This document shows, one piece after another, positions 34,281 to 42,949 of a stretch of DNA of 47,625 nucleotides (position 1 is its first letter; each line of letters starts with the position of its first letter). The translations under genes were made by a program, and so were the position numbers. The DNA lies in NCBI GenBank assembly GCA_046309355.1, contig JBKCPL010000040.1, forward strand, positions 1 to 47,625. Direction: 5' to 3'. The notes under the pieces are model-generated. The model ran no database searches, was not told the origin of the DNA, and saw only the letters and a list, made by a program, of their open reading frames with translations. Origin of the DNA: CAYSBE01 sp046309355. Its GTDB lineage: Bacteria; Bacteroidota; Bacteroidia; UKL13-3.

Positions 34281-35408
34281 ATGATTCAGTTTGTAAAGTA
34301 TAGAATCAACTCGTTTGCAACACATAACCTATTGTTGTATTCTAATTTCTTTATTCTTTTTCTTGCCTCATTATCATTACAAAATACTTTAATTACAAAA
34401 GATGTATATGTTACCGTCCTATGCTATTTAAGTATTGGTATATGTGGGTTTTTAATTAACGATCTGTTCGACAAAAAGCAGGACCTGATGGTGCATAAAG
34501 ATAATATCACTAATTACTTCCCTACATATTTTATAGTTACATTAATTCTTGTCTTGACATTCACATCCCTTTTTGTTTTACATATAATTTCTCCTTACAT
34601 CTCTTTTCTAATTATTATACAACTCTTTCTATTGTTCATCTATTCCAATAGGAAAATACGATTAAAGGAAAAGGGTCTTTTTGGGGTAATTACAGATGCT
34701 GCTTATGCTCACATAATACCGGAGGTAATTCTGCTGGTTATAATAAACAAATACACAACTATGTTATTTGTTCCAATCAGCTTTTTAGCGCTGTCTATCG
34801 CTATTGGTGTTAGGGATATCCTCATTCATCAAATAAATGATATACAACTCGACAGGCAAAGTGGAACACATACATTTGCCATCAATCATCCGGATTTGTC
34901 TATAAAACTTATTCAGGTTACCAATAATCTGATTGGACTTCTTTTACTCTTCTTCCCGATGGAGTTATACCTAAAAACCGATTCAACAATTATATTACTT
35001 ATAAGCGTTCTCCTCTTGCTTCTATTTGTTACAGTTAGATTGATTGCTAACGACTATTTTGACAAGACCTCAAACAACGGGTACTTACGAATTTATGTTA
35101 TAATTTCTGCTTTGATATTGGCTTCATACCTAATTAGACAACAATGCTACCTGTTAATTCCTCTCCTTTTGCACCCATATGCTCTTTCATTCTTAAAATC
35201 AATTTTTCACTTTTTAAGTATTCGGCTTTTACATGGATTTAAAATAGTTGGTGGATACCTATTCATAAGCGCAATCCCAAGAGCTATAAACCTGTTTATT
35301 TATCTTGTATTTAAATTTTTAGGAAAAGACCTCAAAGAAAAGCCTCTATACGAACAAAAAAACGAACCCGAAATTTTCAAAAAAATAAGACGATTCTTTT
35401 CGAGCTAG
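34281..35408 (+). CDS. UbiA-superfamily intramembrane prenyltransferase
   Basis: This 375-residue, very hydrophobic protein has eight or nine membrane helices and both Asp-rich motifs. NDLFDKKQD (60-68) fits NDxxDxxxD, and HQINDIQLDRQSGTHTF (184-199) fits the second DxxxD loop with its usual DR..G..T. UbiA enzymes transfer a prenyl chain from a prenyl diphosphate to an aromatic, glyceryl or sugar-phosphate acceptor, and some act as terpene cyclases. A decaprenyl-phosphoribose-type role in glycan synthesis is an alternative. It begins 4 bases after the P450-fusion stop, so the two are probably co-translated. A soluble basic C-terminal tail (about 340-375) is unusual for the family. Confidence 0.85.
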   Translation: MIQFVKYRINSFATHNLLLYSNFFILFLASLSLQNTLITKDVYVTVLCYLSIGICGFLINDLFDKKQDLMVHKDNITNYFPTYFIVTLILVLTFTSLFVLHIISPYISFLIIIQLFLLFIYSNRKIRLKEKGLFGVITDAAYAHIIPEVILLVIINKYTTMLFVPISFLALSIAIGVRDILIHQINDIQLDRQSGTHTFAINHPDLSIKLIQVTNNLIGLLLLFFPMELYLKTDSTIILLISVLLLLLFVTVRLIANDYFDKTSNNGYLRIYVIISALILASYLIRQQCYLLIPLLLHPYALSFLKSIFHFLSIRLLHGFKIVGGYLFISAIPRAINLFIYLVFKFLGKDLKEKPLYEQKNEPEIFKKIRRFFSS

Positions 35409-35488
35409 ATTAGACGCGAAAAGACGAATTAAATTAACGCCATTGGTGTATAATTGTACTATTAGTTATCAAACCTCATCTTTAAATC

Positions 35489-37258
35489 ATGTGTGGAATT
35501 GCAGGATTAATATCATCAAGCGAGCCGGTAAGTAAGTCCTTGTTTACGCATATGGTAAATACCTTGCAACATCGTGGACCCGATGATAGTGGAGTATTTC
35601 TAAGCGAAGATGATTTTATAGCACTTGGCCATAGGCGACTTTCTTTTCTTGATTTATCTTCTGCTGGTAAACAACCCTTAAAGAGTTCGAACCAAAATAG
35701 CTGGATCACATTTAACGGTGAAATTTATAATTACTTAGAGCTTAAAGAAGAACTTAACACCCAATACATATTCCAAACAGAAACGGATACTGAAGTAGTT
35801 CTTGCGGCCTATCAAACCTGGGGAATTTCGTTCATTCATAAACTAAAAGGCATGTTTGCTTTTGCTATTTATGATGAGCATAAAAAGAAGCTATTGTTAG
35901 CAAGAGACAGATTTGGAATAAAGCCATTGTATTATGCACATGCCGGAAAGCAATTTGTTTTTGCATCGGAATTAAAGGCAATCGTGGCATCCGGTATAGT
36001 TGATAAGCAAGTTGATTTCTCATCCTTCACAGATTATTTTGTGTACCGTTACATTCCGTCTCCAAAAACTATTTGGAAGGATGTGTACAAGTTGCCTCCG
36101 GCAACCTTTATGGAAATTGACACCCAAACATTAGCACAAGAAACCGTTGAATATTGGAACCTTAATTCATCGAACAGTTCGCAACCCGATGACGATTTGA
36201 TAAGAGAGATTGATTATCTACTCAAGCAATCGGTAAAAGAACACACACGCGCAGATGTGCCCATAGGCTCGTTTTTAAGTGGTGGCTATGATAGCAGTGC
36301 CCTGGTAAATTACATGAAAACGATTCACCAAGATCCCGAAACGTTTTCTATCGGCTTTTCGAAATGGGAAAAAAGTGAAGATCAATTCGCAGCAATAGTA
36401 GCGAAGCATATAGGAGTAAATAATACTGCAGTAGTTGCTGATGAAGACAGCTTGCTACTTATTGATAAAATGGCCGAAGTGTACGATGAGCCGATTGCAG
36501 ATATTTCTATTGTGCCGACCTTTATGGTAAGTAAGCTAGCACGCACTAAAGTTAAAGCCGTGCTGAGTGGTGAAGGGGCTGATGAAATATTTGGAGGCTA
36601 CACCTGGCAACATGAGTTTATGAAAAAAACCAATGCAAATTGGCTTACCCAATTACTAGGTAAAAAATCAGACACTGTTGGCTTCTACGCCCAAGCCATG
36701 GCTATGGGTTGGTTTGACTCAGAAGAACTAAAGCGTATGCTACACCCGCGTTTACATCAATTTATTCATGATGATGTGCATTGGTTTTATCGCAAGCACT
36801 ATAAATCAAACTTGAGTCCATTAAAGTCTATTCAATATCTAGATATGAAATGTTTTATGGGCGAACTGGTATTGACCAAAATAGATCGGGCAAGTATGGC
36901 TAACTCGTTAGAAGTGAGAGTCCCATTTTTAGATCATACGTTAGTTGAAAAAGTATTTTCGCTAAATGAATCCAGTTACTTCAGACCAAATCAAACTAAG
37001 TATTTATTGTTTGAAAACATAAAAAATAGTCTTCCACATTCTATTCTGGAGAGGAAAAAGCAAGGGTTTGTTGGCCCCGATAGCTACTACATGAACTTAG
37101 ATTTTTATCGCAGAGAACTCGCAAACAGCACACTTGTTAAAGCCCAACTAGTGAACCAAGGCTATATTGACGACCTCTTGAAAGAGAGCTACAATTGGAA
37201 ACTTTGGAAGATTTTAGTTATGGAAAAGTGGTTTAAACGCTGGGTTGACTTAGCATAA
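35489..37258 (+). CDS. asnB: Asparagine synthase (glutamine-hydrolysing) family protein
   Basis: This 589-residue protein has an N-terminal class II glutaminase domain: nucleophile Cys2 in MCGIAG, HRGPDDSGV, and NGEIYNY. The synthetase domain has a PP-loop read as SGGYDSSA (about 260-267) and SGEGADEIFGGY. The PP-loop carries Tyr where Leu or Val is usual. In glycan loci such enzymes often amidate uronic-acid residues or other carboxylates instead of making free asparagine. The downstream UDP-glucuronate-4-epimerase-like gene makes a uronamide product attractive here. It is separated from the UbiA gene by 80 bases and followed closely by the epimerase. Confidence 0.9.
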   Translation: MCGIAGLISSSEPVSKSLFTHMVNTLQHRGPDDSGVFLSEDDFIALGHRRLSFLDLSSAGKQPLKSSNQNSWITFNGEIYNYLELKEELNTQYIFQTETDTEVVLAAYQTWGISFIHKLKGMFAFAIYDEHKKKLLLARDRFGIKPLYYAHAGKQFVFASELKAIVASGIVDKQVDFSSFTDYFVYRYIPSPKTIWKDVYKLPPATFMEIDTQTLAQETVEYWNLNSSNSSQPDDDLIREIDYLLKQSVKEHTRADVPIGSFLSGGYDSSALVNYMKTIHQDPETFSIGFSKWEKSEDQFAAIVAKHIGVNNTAVVADEDSLLLIDKMAEVYDEPIADISIVPTFMVSKLARTKVKAVLSGEGADEIFGGYTWQHEFMKKTNANWLTQLLGKKSDTVGFYAQAMAMGWFDSEELKRMLHPRLHQFIHDDVHWFYRKHYKSNLSPLKSIQYLDMKCFMGELVLTKIDRASMANSLEVRVPFLDHTLVEKVFSLNESSYFRPNQTKYLLFENIKNSLPHSILERKKQGFVGPDSYYMNLDFYRRELANSTLVKAQLVNQGYIDDLLKESYNWKLWKILVMEKWFKRWVDLA

Positions 37259-37290
37259 CCTGTATATTGCAGTTGAATACACGTACTACA

Positions 37291-38226
37291 ATGCCCTCCA
37301 TTTTAATTACCGGTGCTGCCGGATTTATAGGTTATCACCTGCAGAATCAGATGCAGAAAAAACATCTTGCCAGTGGCATTGATTTATTGGAAAAACCTAC
37401 TCGGCCTGTTGCTTTAAGAGCACAAAATCTCCGGTATTTAAGCCATGGAAATATACATTCAGCGTTTATAGATGTGCTTGAAAATAAACCCGATATTGTT
37501 ATTCATTTGGCTGCCGAAACAGGTGTATCAGCTTCGCTTCTCCACCCCGAAAAGTATTATGCTACTAATGTTCAGGGTACATTTAATGTACTGGAGCAAT
37601 GCAGAAAGAATGGAGTAAAATACTTTATTTATGCAAGTAGTTCGAGCGTATATGCTCCTAATCAAACAATAATGTATGAACATTCAGATACCTCGCTTCA
37701 ACTTTCATTTTACGGGACTACCAAAAAAATGACCGAGGTAATGATTGAAAATTATTGTGCACAATTTGGCATAACAGCTATAGGTTTACGCTTTTTCACA
37801 GTATATGGTTCTTTTACCCGACCTGATATGGCTGCGTATAAATTTATGCAGGCTATTGAAGAAGGGAATAAAATTATATTGTACAATACTGGTCAGGTTA
37901 TGCGCGATTTTACACATGTAAGTGATATTGTAAAGAGTATTGAGTTGATTACCGAGAAAATAGTCACTGAAAAGCCTGCAACTCATCGCATTTTTAATAT
38001 CGGTTTCGGTCAGCCTGCATCGGTCCTGCATTACGCTGAACTAATAGCCGAATTACTGGGTAAGCCAATTACGCTTGATTTTAAACCCCTGCCACCCAAT
38101 GAACTGCTAAGTACGCACAGCAACTCCGATAACCTGTTCAAGTATATTGAATTCAGGCCACAGGTTACATTACAAGAAGGTATTAAAGAAATGACGGACT
38201 GGTTTAAAGGCACTAAGTATGCGTAA
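37291..38226 (+). CDS. NAD-dependent nucleotide-sugar epimerase, UDP-glucuronate 4-epimerase-like
   Basis: I use the ATG at 37291 (311 residues), directly before the Rossmann strand ILITGAAGFIG. A TTG at 37267 would add eight unconserved residues. The NAD motif is GxxGxxG (residues 8-14). The catalytic groups are the SSSSVYA serine region (about 116-121) and Tyr141-x3-Lys145 in FYGTTK. LRFFTVYGSFTRPDMAAYKF, followed by a VRDFTHVSDI-like stretch (MRDFTHVSDI), closely follows UDP-glucuronate 4-epimerases. The product would be UDP-galacturonate or a related sugar for the surface glycan. It overlaps the next gene by 8 bases. Confidence 0.87.
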   Translation: MPSILITGAAGFIGYHLQNQMQKKHLASGIDLLEKPTRPVALRAQNLRYLSHGNIHSAFIDVLENKPDIVIHLAAETGVSASLLHPEKYYATNVQGTFNVLEQCRKNGVKYFIYASSSSVYAPNQTIMYEHSDTSLQLSFYGTTKKMTEVMIENYCAQFGITAIGLRFFTVYGSFTRPDMAAYKFMQAIEEGNKIILYNTGQVMRDFTHVSDIVKSIELITEKIVTEKPATHRIFNIGFGQPASVLHYAELIAELLGKPITLDFKPLPPNELLSTHSNSDNLFKYIEFRPQVTLQEGIKEMTDWFKGTKYA

Positions 38227-39388
38227 GGATGTATTTGTATTTGTGGTATGCGGATCTAAGGAACATACAGACACCTTGAATTTTTCCCTTAATTACCTCA
38301 CGAAATACTCAAAAAAAGAGATTTGGGTAATTACAGATAGCAGCAGAAATGAAGATACAATTAATCATTCAACGGTAATAGACATTAAAACGCCAGAGCA
38401 CCTTACTCATCATCAGGCAAGTATTTATCTAAAAACAGGAATTCATAATTTTATACCAAGTGGTAACCGTTATTGTTATTTAGATACAGATGTGATTGCT
38501 GTTTCACCGGATTGCGATAAAATATTCGATGAGTTTATTTCACCTATTCGGTTTGCACCGGATCATTGCCGAATTCGTAAGTTTAGCTCGTATGCGGTTA
38601 ACTGCGAATGTTTGAAAAGAAGAGAAGCGGACCGAAAAAAGTTCACTGGTTTTGTTGAATCCGTTCAGGGCAAAACCGTTACAGATGAGCTACTAAAAGC
38701 GAAGAGTAAGGTTTTGCAGCATGAGTTTGATTTACTAAAAAAGTCACCTGTAAAAAAAGCAATCACTGCATTACGCTTCTTCACCAGCTATCCCTTATTT
38801 AGGTTTAACAATACATTTTACTTCAATAAAAAAACCCGCACATGGCATGATCACAATGGTGATATAGTGATGTATGAAATGGACATTGCCCGAATGCAGA
38901 AGGAAACAGGTTTAACTTACAATAAGTGGACACATCGCTGGTTGAATAAGCAAGGGGAGGATATTTGGTTTGATGAATGCAATCATTTATCAGATTATAT
39001 CTATCACACATTTAGCATCGAGATAAAAGATAAGAACTGGCAACATTGGAATGGAGGAGTATTTCTCTTTACCGATGAAAGTCACCCTTTTTTAGATGCA
39101 TGGCACAGTAAAACCATGCATATATTTAATCTGTCAAATTGGAAAACACGCGACCAAGGAACCTTAATAGCTACTGCATGGGAATTTGGTTTATCAAATC
39201 ATCCAACATTATCAAAACAGTTTAATTTTATTGCGGATTACAATAACAATGGTGTTCAAATTAATCGAGAGCTTAATCGAATAACTGATGATGGTTTTAC
39301 CACTTTTTACCACGCATCATTGGTTCATGTATACCATCACTGGATGGATAAAACATGGCCTATATGGCAATGGATAGAAACAAAATAA
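38219..39388 (+). CDS. Putative glycosyltransferase, GT-A/GT8-like
   Basis: This 389-residue soluble protein starts with a Rossmann-like region (VFVFVVCGSKEHTDTLNF, IWVITDSSRNED). The metal site DTD (89-91) sits in RYCYLDTDVIAVS, the typical position in GT8-like enzymes. NWQHWNGGVFLF and NWKTRDQGTLIATAWEFG match the acceptor-side NGGVFLF.D...W and DQ.tL motifs of that fold. A charged insert (about 125-260) is unusual and may form a separate lid or partner-binding unit. Translation is probably coupled to the epimerase by the 8-base overlap. The sugar donor cannot be predicted. Confidence 0.75.
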   Translation: MRKDVFVFVVCGSKEHTDTLNFSLNYLTKYSKKEIWVITDSSRNEDTINHSTVIDIKTPEHLTHHQASIYLKTGIHNFIPSGNRYCYLDTDVIAVSPDCDKIFDEFISPIRFAPDHCRIRKFSSYAVNCECLKRREADRKKFTGFVESVQGKTVTDELLKAKSKVLQHEFDLLKKSPVKKAITALRFFTSYPLFRFNNTFYFNKKTRTWHDHNGDIVMYEMDIARMQKETGLTYNKWTHRWLNKQGEDIWFDECNHLSDYIYHTFSIEIKDKNWQHWNGGVFLFTDESHPFLDAWHSKTMHIFNLSNWKTRDQGTLIATAWEFGLSNHPTLSKQFNFIADYNNNGVQINRELNRITDDGFTTFYHASLVHVYHHWMDKTWPIWQWIETK

Positions 39389-39417
39389 TTTAAGTATGAG
39401 CGGCTATTTGAATACAT

Positions 39418-39425
39418 TATATTTG
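39418..39425 (+). promoter_or_regulatory. Possible -7 box ahead of the 39441 glycosyltransferase
   Basis: TATATTTG matches TAnnTTTG exactly in the 52-base gap and lies 15 bases before the TTG start. A TTTG lies only 7 bases upstream, too near for a standard -33 element. It may be an internal promoter or a chance match. Confidence 0.3.
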
Positions 39426-39440
39426 TTAATCAGATAAATT

Positions 39441-40340
39441 TTGTCACTATTCTGTACCATATCAACGACTTCACATTTATTTAAATCGCTGGCTCTGGCA
39501 GATAGCTTGAATAAATTTGGATATAAGCTTTATGTCTTGCTGGTAGATGCTGAAAATACAACATCATTTACAGTTCCGGATAATGTAAGTCTGTTTAATT
39601 TAAGTACAATACACACTCCTATTGTTTTGGCTATCATTAATAAATACAGTACGAATAAGGATAAATTAAGATGGGCTTTAAAGCCTGTGTGGTTGACTAA
39701 GTTATTGAGTAATTCGGATAAAGTCATTTACGTTGATAACGACATTTACTTTTACACAGACCCAGGCTTTTTATTTGATGAGCTCTCTCACCATAGGGTT
39801 TTACTGACGCCCCATTTTTATCCTGCGAATCCAACTAAAAACCAAAATTGGCTTGAAGCAAACCTGCGTGTCGGATTATTCAATGCAGGCTTTTTTGCAG
39901 CAAATCGCCATGCACTCGATATACTGGAGTGGTGGTCTGAATGTTGTATGTACAAGCTAACCAAAAGTGCCTCACGGGGATTATTTGATGATCAGAAGTA
40001 CCTTGATATACTTCCCGTCAAATTTGATGGAGTAAAAGTACTTAAGCACAAAGGATGTAATCTGGCAGGATGGAATGCCATGGAATATACGTTACAAGCT
40101 AACAATGAGGTTGTATTGATAGAACGAGATACCCCCATAGTTTTTATACATTTTGCCGAGCTATCGATGCGTCTGTTTTCAAATCAGGGATCAATCTTTT
40201 TTCCGTATTATCAGACTTATATTGATACTCTTCGCAAGTATAAAAGCGATTACATGTTTAGTAGAAACTATTTTTCGTACTATCAGATTTCCAGCTTTAT
40301 ACAGTTTTTAATTTGGAAGGTTAAACGAATGATGGAATAG
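39441..40340 (+). CDS. Putative glycosyltransferase with DND motif (GT8-like)
   Basis: This 299-residue protein uses a TTG start at 39441. An in-frame TAA ends 3 bases upstream of it, and the ATT between them is a much rarer start. The opening FCTISTTSHLFKSLALADSL and the metal site YVDNDIYFYTDP (DND at 99-101) are characteristic of a bacterial GT-A family acting on surface glycans. LFNAGFFAANRHALDILEWW, FDDQKYLDILP and HKGCNLAGWN provide the acceptor-side and C-terminal conserved features. A basic, aromatic C-terminal tail (FLIWKVKRMME) may bind membrane. It is 12 bases ahead of the TPR membrane protein. Confidence 0.82.
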   Translation: MSLFCTISTTSHLFKSLALADSLNKFGYKLYVLLVDAENTTSFTVPDNVSLFNLSTIHTPIVLAIINKYSTNKDKLRWALKPVWLTKLLSNSDKVIYVDNDIYFYTDPGFLFDELSHHRVLLTPHFYPANPTKNQNWLEANLRVGLFNAGFFAANRHALDILEWWSECCMYKLTKSASRGLFDDQKYLDILPVKFDGVKVLKHKGCNLAGWNAMEYTLQANNEVVLIERDTPIVFIHFAELSMRLFSNQGSIFFPYYQTYIDTLRKYKSDYMFSRNYFSYYQISSFIQFLIWKVKRMME

Positions 40341-40352
40341 ATAATAGACAAT

Positions 40353-42932
40353 ATGCGGAATACGATATCTCCATCGACTACTACGAATACACACACACGA
40401 AACTATTATATAGGTTTATCGCTGTTGATCTTGCTTGTTTTTGGAAATACAGTACAGAACGGGTACAACATGGATGATGATCTGGTAACACAGCATCACC
40501 GATTTACATCAAAAGGCTTTGAAGGTCTGAAGGATATTGTTTCGAATAGCTACTACAGCAATAACAGCGATATTGTTTTTGGGTATCGTCCGGTTACACA
40601 TATAACTTTTGCGATGGAGCATCAATTTTTTGGCGAAAGTCCATTTGTTAGTCATTTGATTAATATAATACTGTATCTGATTAGTACTTTAGTACTGTTT
40701 CATTTGCTTTTTAAGTGGTTCGGTGCAGCTAATTTTTGGATACCGGTGATAGCAGCATTTCTCTTTGCCGTACACCCTATTCACACCGAAGTCGTTGCTA
40801 GCATAAAAAACAGAGACGAGATATTAGCTCTGCTGTTTGCATTAATTAGTGCACACGCCCTTCACTCATATAGCATCCATAAGCGTTGGTATCAGTTGCT
40901 GCTTGCAATTGTGCTTTTTATTATCGCTTTATTATCTAAGAAATCTGTCTATCCATTAGTGGTTATAGTACCGCTTATCTTATACTTATTGAGCTTAGCA
41001 AGTAGCAGAAGGATTATTGTTTCTTCTCTTCTTATGATACTACCATCAGCGTGGATCACAGCCGATTTTGTATGGCAAAATGCTATATTTATATTTTCAG
41101 TAACGAGTATTTTATTAGTAGCGCTATTTTTTCTGGCATATATTTACAAGCATCCCGGTTACATAAAAAAAATACTGTATCTACTTAATAAATCAGGGAT
41201 ACACCTTGTTGTTATCATACTGCTTTTTGCACTCGGTTTTTATCTTAACGATTGGGTTTGTTTTGCTGTAGCAACACTCCTGTTTGTTGTAACAACTATG
41301 TCCAACCCTAATAAATATGGATTTCTGTTGGTTGTACTAAATTCGGCTATTGCGTATTATTACAATTACAGAGACTTAACATATGTAGTTCTGCTACATG
41401 CGTCATACCTGGCATACGTTCAGTTTAAAAATGGTTTCAAAGATCTTAAAACTACTGCATCTGTTCTAATTGCCCTAAGTGTATTCGTCATGTTGGTTAG
41501 AAATTACATCTCACTACTTATTCTTATACAAATTGTGTTGTTTTATTACCTCCTAAATAAAAAACCTATTTACGGATTACTGGTTGCACTTCTGTCTATT
41601 GTATTCAGTGTTTACTTTTTTAATGTCCCTATTTATCAGTGGCTACTGCTGCTTATTTCGCTAGTAGAAATAGCTAAGAAACATATAGATCGAATAAAAA
41701 ACGAATTATTGTCTCAGATTCTAATTACACTTTTTCTCATCACACCCTTATATATCGTTATCAGTAAAAGCAATCAACCATCTAAAATAGTGCACGATAC
41801 TGTCAGCGCATTTATACCTTCAAATAATCAAATACCAGCAATCATAAATGCCTCAAAAAAAACCGATGGGTTAAAAGAAGGCCGAAATCTGCATTATATT
41901 GAAAATACACTGGTCGCGCCTCACACGCCCGTTGAAAAGTGCTTTACAGGACTTGTTACGATGGGTGAGTATTTGAGGTTAATGGTTTTTCCTTATGAAC
42001 TTTCATTTTATTATGGGTTTGCAATACTAGAAACCGCACATGCAGGCAATTTTAAGGTTTGGCTGGCATTGATTTTTCACGTGTTGTTAGCAATGATTGC
42101 TTTCAGATACAGGCATAAAAGTATTGCTATCCTTGTCGGATTTGTGTGGTACGTTACAAGTATATTTCTGTTCAGTAATTGCATTGAGTTGGTAGCCGGT
42201 ATGGTTGGAGAGCGATTGGCTTACACTGCTTCAGCAGGCTTTTGTCTTTTCTTTTCAGCAGTTGTAGTATCAATTAAACCCGACCTAAATTTACAAAAAC
42301 CTCAATGGGTTGAATATTGTCTATTATTGGTCTTACTCCTGTTTAGTACACGAAGTATAATGCGAAACAGTCAGTGGAAAGATCCTGTAACTCTGATGCA
42401 GAACGATATTAAGCATCTTGATAATTCAGCTCAGGCGCATCACTTGCTTGCCATAAATTTATTATATGCAGCAGGCAATGAAAAAAATCCCCAATCATCA
42501 GCACAGATGATTGAACAAGCGAAAGTAAGTTTGGAGAAGTCCATATCTCTTTACCCGTATTTTTTCAACACACAATATGAACTTGCGAGGTTGTATATCA
42601 GCCAATCAGATTGGAGCGGAGCCCGACAAAAATTAATCGATGCCTTTCTATTGGATACTACTAATCTGTTTGTGCTTGAATCGCTAGCTAAAGTGTGTTT
42701 TGAATTGAATCTTCCCTTTGAGACCGAATTATACGCGAATCAATTTATTTCGTATATGCCATACAATGAAAACATACATGAAATACTGGCATACACTATG
42801 TTTATCAATGAACAATACGATAAAGCTCTGATATACGTGCAAAGGGGTCTTAAGTATTTTCCTTCGGGGAAAAATCTGCAACCGCTTATGAAAGATATTG
42901 AACAGAAGATAGCTGAGAAAAACCAGCTGTAA
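40353..42932 (+). CDS. Polytopic GT-C-like membrane protein with TPR domain (TMTC-like)
   Basis: This 859-residue protein has about 14 membrane helices followed by a soluble TPR region (about 690-850, AHHLLAINLLYAAG, AQYELARLY-like units). The first periplasmic loop has NGYNMDDDLVT, with acidic residues where GT-C enzymes keep the catalytic Asp. PVTHITFAMEHQFFG and HPIHTEVVASIKNRDEILALLF match the TMTC/DUF1736 O-mannosyltransferase family. Such enzymes transfer a sugar from a polyisoprenyl-phosphate donor, which the GtrB-like enzyme at 22123 could supply. The middle of the protein (about 290-460) holds extra helices not typical of the family. It is the last gene of the plus-strand run and converges with metG. 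Confidence 0.85.
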   Translation: MRNTISPSTTTNTHTRNYYIGLSLLILLVFGNTVQNGYNMDDDLVTQHHRFTSKGFEGLKDIVSNSYYSNNSDIVFGYRPVTHITFAMEHQFFGESPFVSHLINIILYLISTLVLFHLLFKWFGAANFWIPVIAAFLFAVHPIHTEVVASIKNRDEILALLFALISAHALHSYSIHKRWYQLLLAIVLFIIALLSKKSVYPLVVIVPLILYLLSLASSRRIIVSSLLMILPSAWITADFVWQNAIFIFSVTSILLVALFFLAYIYKHPGYIKKILYLLNKSGIHLVVIILLFALGFYLNDWVCFAVATLLFVVTTMSNPNKYGFLLVVLNSAIAYYYNYRDLTYVVLLHASYLAYVQFKNGFKDLKTTASVLIALSVFVMLVRNYISLLILIQIVLFYYLLNKKPIYGLLVALLSIVFSVYFFNVPIYQWLLLLISLVEIAKKHIDRIKNELLSQILITLFLITPLYIVISKSNQPSKIVHDTVSAFIPSNNQIPAIINASKKTDGLKEGRNLHYIENTLVAPHTPVEKCFTGLVTMGEYLRLMVFPYELSFYYGFAILETAHAGNFKVWLALIFHVLLAMIAFRYRHKSIAILVGFVWYVTSIFLFSNCIELVAGMVGERLAYTASAGFCLFFSAVVVSIKPDLNLQKPQWVEYCLLLVLLLFSTRSIMRNSQWKDPVTLMQNDIKHLDNSAQAHHLLAINLLYAAGNEKNPQSSAQMIEQAKVSLEKSISLYPYFFNTQYELARLYISQSDWSGARQKLIDAFLLDTTNLFVLESLAKVCFELNLPFETELYANQFISYMPYNENIHEILAYTMFINEQYDKALIYVQRGLKYFPSGKNLQPLMKDIEQKIAEKNQL

Positions 42933-42949
42933 GTATGTTTTGAATGTGC

